Below, in pieces: positions 61,162-64,000 of a stretch of 64,000 nt of DNA (its first letter is position 1; each line of letters opens with the position of its first letter). The notes below the pieces were generated by a model. The model was not told the origin of the DNA and ran no database searches. It was given only the letters and a program-made list of their open reading frames with translations. The stretch covers positions 19,680,669 to 19,744,668 of the forward strand of contig CM072805.1 in assembly GCA_037013495.1 (NCBI GenBank), given 5' to 3'. Made by a program: the position numbers and the translations under genes. This DNA comes from Hippophae tibetana. Lineage: Eukaryota; Streptophyta; Magnoliopsida; Rosales; Elaeagnaceae.

Positions 61162-61272
61162 ATGGAAGTTCAACCTCTTGGGGAGGTTTTCACAGATCTT
61201 TTAGCCTTTTGAGGATACTAATCAAGGAAATACTTTGTGTCTGAGCAACGGGAAGTATAGGAAAATTTTGTA
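61162..61272 (-). promoter_or_regulatory. Residual 5' region of the HVA22-like gene
   Basis: Only 111 bp separate the start codon from the outer end of the Copia-2 LTR. I see no clear TATA box on the minus strand here. This stretch probably contains 5' UTR, so the native promoter has been displaced beyond the retrotransposon or replaced by LTR sequence. Confidence 0.5.
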
Positions 61273-62258
61273 TGTTAGAATTAGGAGTGATCGAGTCAAT
61301 ATGAAAACTTGAGGAAGTCAAGCATTGGCTTTTAGCCTTTTAGTTGTTATTTATTCCCTTTTCAATTAGCTACTTGTAATTTAAAATAATAATAATTACA
61401 TTAATATTATATTTTATTAATTTAAAGTAACATATTATTATTTACTTAATAATCGATAACTTTTTTTAAGCTATTAATTATAATCAAATATTTTAATTGA
61501 TATTAATCTGAGATACTTTTTATATTCATTTTTTAGATAATTTGAAAATTATTAAAACGAAGTATCGCCGGAAGTTTTGATGATGGAGAATGTAGAAAGC
61601 ATAACTTTAATTTTGTGTATATAATTAAACAACAATCAACATAATATTAAACTTCATGGCTTGTAAATAAAAATTTAAAGCAAATAAATTGCATACATTA
61701 AGTTATAGCTTTATTTTGTTTATAGGTTAATGATTCAAATAATAATAATAAAATTTAATTATATGATATAACATTATTCATAAACTTAGTTTTATAACAT
61801 AAATAAACACATATTTTTTAAAGTTATATGAAAATAAACATATGTTATTTTTTTATTAAAGAGATTCAATAAGAGATTTATTATATATAAAATAAGAAAT
61901 AATATTATTTATTTTTCAGTTATTTATAACATTTTTTTATGGTGCAACATTAAGCATGTTACGATGGTAACGGTTTTGGTTATGAAACCATACGTGGTTC
62001 TTAATGTGAAAACCTTTATAAAGATATTGGGTCCTCTTATTACACACTGATTATCATCAACATACACAATCAAACACAGAGAGTAAATGTGAGAAACAGT
62101 CAGAGCATCAAACCATAAAATCCATTGGAATACTCGTGAAGAGGTGAAATTTGATCAATAACAGGAGGTATGTTTTCAATTCATTTTTACTTCTGTTGTG
62201 TTTAAATTTGCTTTCATATGATTTCTTGAACATTTTTGGATCGAATTATGATCTAACA
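61273..62258 (+). repeat. Copia-2 5' LTR
   Basis: Starts TGTTAGAATTAGG and ends GATCTAACA (7-bp inverted termini TGTTAGA/TCTAACA), 986 bp. It is followed at once by the PBS. It is divergent from the HVA22-like gene. A TATA-like box and downstream CA-rich leader lie near 62,017. The 3' LTR is outside the window, so the target duplication cannot be checked. Confidence 0.85.
62017..62022 (+). promoter_or_regulatory. TATA box of the Copia-2 LTR
   Basis: TATAAA within cctttataaagat, about 240 bp before the LTR end. It is followed by a C/A-rich stretch near 62,040-62,070 as usual at plant start sites. An ACGTGG motif lies ~25 bp upstream. Confidence 0.55.
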
Positions 62259-62260
62259 TT

Positions 62261-62272
62261 TGGTATAGAGCT
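62261..62272 (+). other. Copia-2 primer-binding site
   Basis: TGGTATAGAGCT, a one-base-deleted form of the TGGTATCAGAGC site complementary to the initiator methionine tRNA, placed 2 bp after the LTR. The lost C may weaken priming. Confidence 0.8.
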
Positions 62273-63516
62273 GTTTTGAAAACACTCATGTTTTGCTCTG
62301 TTTCACGAGGAACTAAGAATTTGAGTTTTTTATTTTGCTAGTTTTTTATGCATATGGAAATTATAAATTATTTTAGTGTTGATATTATAATAATCATGTG
62401 AATTAAAACTTGAAAAATCATGAAGAAAATAAATCCAATTTGTCGTTCATGTTCATTGGAATGTATTAATTAACTTTTTATTTAAAATAATATTTTTTAT
62501 TCAAACTGAGACCATGAATTACTTGAAAATTAAATTCTGAGAATTTCCATAAAAAGAACGTCGATTTTTGTAGCCGAAATAGTGAGATACGACTGAGTAT
62601 CTGTTCGGGTCTCACGATTGGCAATAAGCGCCTTGTCCATTAGGCTGCAATGAATGTTATGTTTTATTTTGTATCAAACTTATTTTTATATATACATTCA
62701 GAATTTAATTTTTATTAAAAAAATAATTTCGAATATAATTGTAATGTGATTAATTATTTAACTTAGGTGTGTCAAGTGTAGAATATTTATTATACATGTG
62801 ACATTTATTTAAATAATTTTTGGACACATTAAAATTTATTTAAATACATTATGCTTAAATTATTTTTTTGGTATTAATATGTATAAATTTTGTAATTAAT
62901 TATACATATAAAAATTTGGTTAAATAACTTATGCATAATGGAATTAATTGTTAATGGCTCTTTATAGATTTAATTAGTGCTTATATTATTTATTTTTGCT
63001 TGTATAATTTATTATCATACATGCAATCTTAAGATAAATAATATTTGCACATTTGAAATTAAATTAATATTGCTTATGGATTTATGCAATAATTGAGCCT
63101 AAAGATTTAGCTAATATTTAAGTGATTCATATAGTTTAATTAATTAGGGAGTAGCCATAGTATCTTTAATTAATTAAAACTATAATAAGGTTTATTTAAT
63201 ATCACATTTATAAAATAAATATTAATTGTAATTAATCATATGTGATATAATAAATCTTATCCCATGTGAAGTTTTATTATATTTTGTGTGATTAATTATG
63301 AGAAAATATCAAATTATATTTTCTAATTTACCCACAGGGATGAGAAAAATGAACACAATTTGATAGTTTTATTGTAAAATAAAGATAAATCTAATTGAAT
63401 TGTAATTTTAGTCCACACACAAGTTTTATGTCACTAGATTCATACTTTTCATGATTTACATTGGTAAAAAATGACTTTAATTTAGGTCTTAAATTTTAAT
63501 AAGAATATAATCTTTA

Positions 63517-64000
63517 ATTGCATCTTCTAAACCTATAAATTACTCTGATATCTGTTGTGACATTCTTGACTTGAAAAGGGATAATTATAAAGTATGGAAG
63601 GAAAGAATTCTCTTTCATCTAAGGTGGATGGATATTGACTATATTGTTAGGAAAAATGAACCACCTAAAATTACTGAAACCAGGACTCTAGAGAATATCA
63701 TGCTTTATGAACAATGGGAGAGATCTAATCACCTTAGCATGATGTTCATTAAGACTAAGATCTTTTTTGGTATTTGTGGTTCTGTTGATCAACATAACAA
63801 TGTTCAAGACTTGATAAAGGTCATTGATGATCATTTCGTCACTTTAGATAAGGTTTTAGCAAGCACCCTTATTATGAAGTTCTCTTCCTTAAGACTCACT
63901 AATGTAAAAGGTGTGCGCGAGCACATTATGCAAATGAGGGACATTGCAGCTCAACTTAAGAATCTTAAGGTTGAGATGTCAGAATCTATGGTGCACTATA
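63517..64000 (+). CDS. Copia-2 gag, partial (runs off the window)
   Basis: Frame open from 63,511 to the window end with no stop: ASSKPINYSDI, NYKVWKERILFHLRWMDIDY, NNVQDLIKVIDDHF, then VREHIMQMRDIAAQLKNLK, the typical UBN2/DUF4219-type copia gag fold. The expected initiator codon before ASSKP reads ATT, not ATG, in both copies, so the start is uncertain; the next ATG is at WMD. Unlike the frameshifted unit 1 copy, this one is intact as far as visible. Bases 62,273-63,510 are AT-rich untranslated leader. Confidence 0.7.
   Translation, partial: MASSKPINYSDICCDILDLKRDNYKVWKERILFHLRWMDIDYIVRKNEPPKITETRTLENIMLYEQWERSNHLSMMFIKTKIFFGICGSVDQHNNVQDLIKVIDDHFVTLDKVLASTLIMKFSSLRLTNVKGVREHIMQMRDIAAQLKNLKVEMSESMVHY

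Larger units (their letters stand above)
33274..64000 (+). repeat. Segmental duplication, unit 2 (retains intact gene)
   Basis: This is the second copy of the duplicated segment, offset about 33,273 bp from unit 1. It keeps the full HVA22-like gene and the Copia-2 5' LTR that unit 1 lost. The left flank 33,274-34,190 matches 1-705, plus 217 extra bases at 33,591-33,807 bounded by short aaat repeats. No gene is visible in that flank. The copy runs off the right edge of the window inside Copia-2 gag. Confidence 0.8.

Noticed and set aside
1-64000. tRNA, rRNA or CRISPR features
   Set aside because: None seen. The regular repeats are eukaryotic intron/exon or transposon repeats with no CRISPR-like spacer structure.

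Overview
This is a repeat-rich stretch of a eudicot plant nuclear genome. It is AT-rich and dominated by nested LTR retrotransposons of Ty1/copia and Ty3/gypsy (Tat/Athila-type) families, with one intron-containing plant gene. I cannot name the species. Everything here was read by eye; no alignment or search was run.

Large-scale layout. The window holds two copies of one long segment in direct orientation, offset by about 33.27 kb: unit 1 (1 to about 23,965, then unit-specific DNA to 33,273) and unit 2 (33,274 to beyond the end). Each unit reads: shared flank; a minus-strand copia element (Copia-1) carrying a solo LTR in its RT region (ataag target duplication) and a ~14 kb minus-strand Tat-type gypsy element in its integrase (tacct target duplication); then an HVA22-like gene with a second, plus-strand copia element (Copia-2) just upstream of it. 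Unit 1 has lost a block matching about 53,230-60,130 and a second block holding exon 1 and the Copia-2 LTR, so its gene is a two-exon relic (20,815-21,074). Unit 2 keeps an apparently intact gene.

The gene (55,385-61,161, minus strand) encodes a predicted 513-residue protein: an N-terminal TB2/DP1/HVA22 membrane domain of the ER-shaping REEP/Yop1 family, a run of near-identical 31-residue repeats each encoded by its own 93-nt phase-0 exon, and a C-terminal exon ending in a U1/matrin-type C2H2 zinc finger. The repeat exons alternate between two types, with a ~1,045-bp two-exon period. The Copia-2 5' LTR (61,273-62,258) begins about 110 bp upstream of the start codon, in divergent orientation.

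Unit-specific events: unit 1's Tat element gained two solo LTRs (6,563-8,290; 8,888-11,218, the latter carrying a 436-bp hAT-like MITE), for which unit 2 has clean empty sites. Unit 2 retains a coding-deficient Athila/Tat-type element (41,150-46,770) of which unit 1 keeps only a 3' LTR stub. Unit 2's Tat element lost its RT core. Between the units lie a decayed gypsy element (24,176-28,412) and about 4.9 kb of AT-rich DNA with short tandem repeats and no gene I can support.
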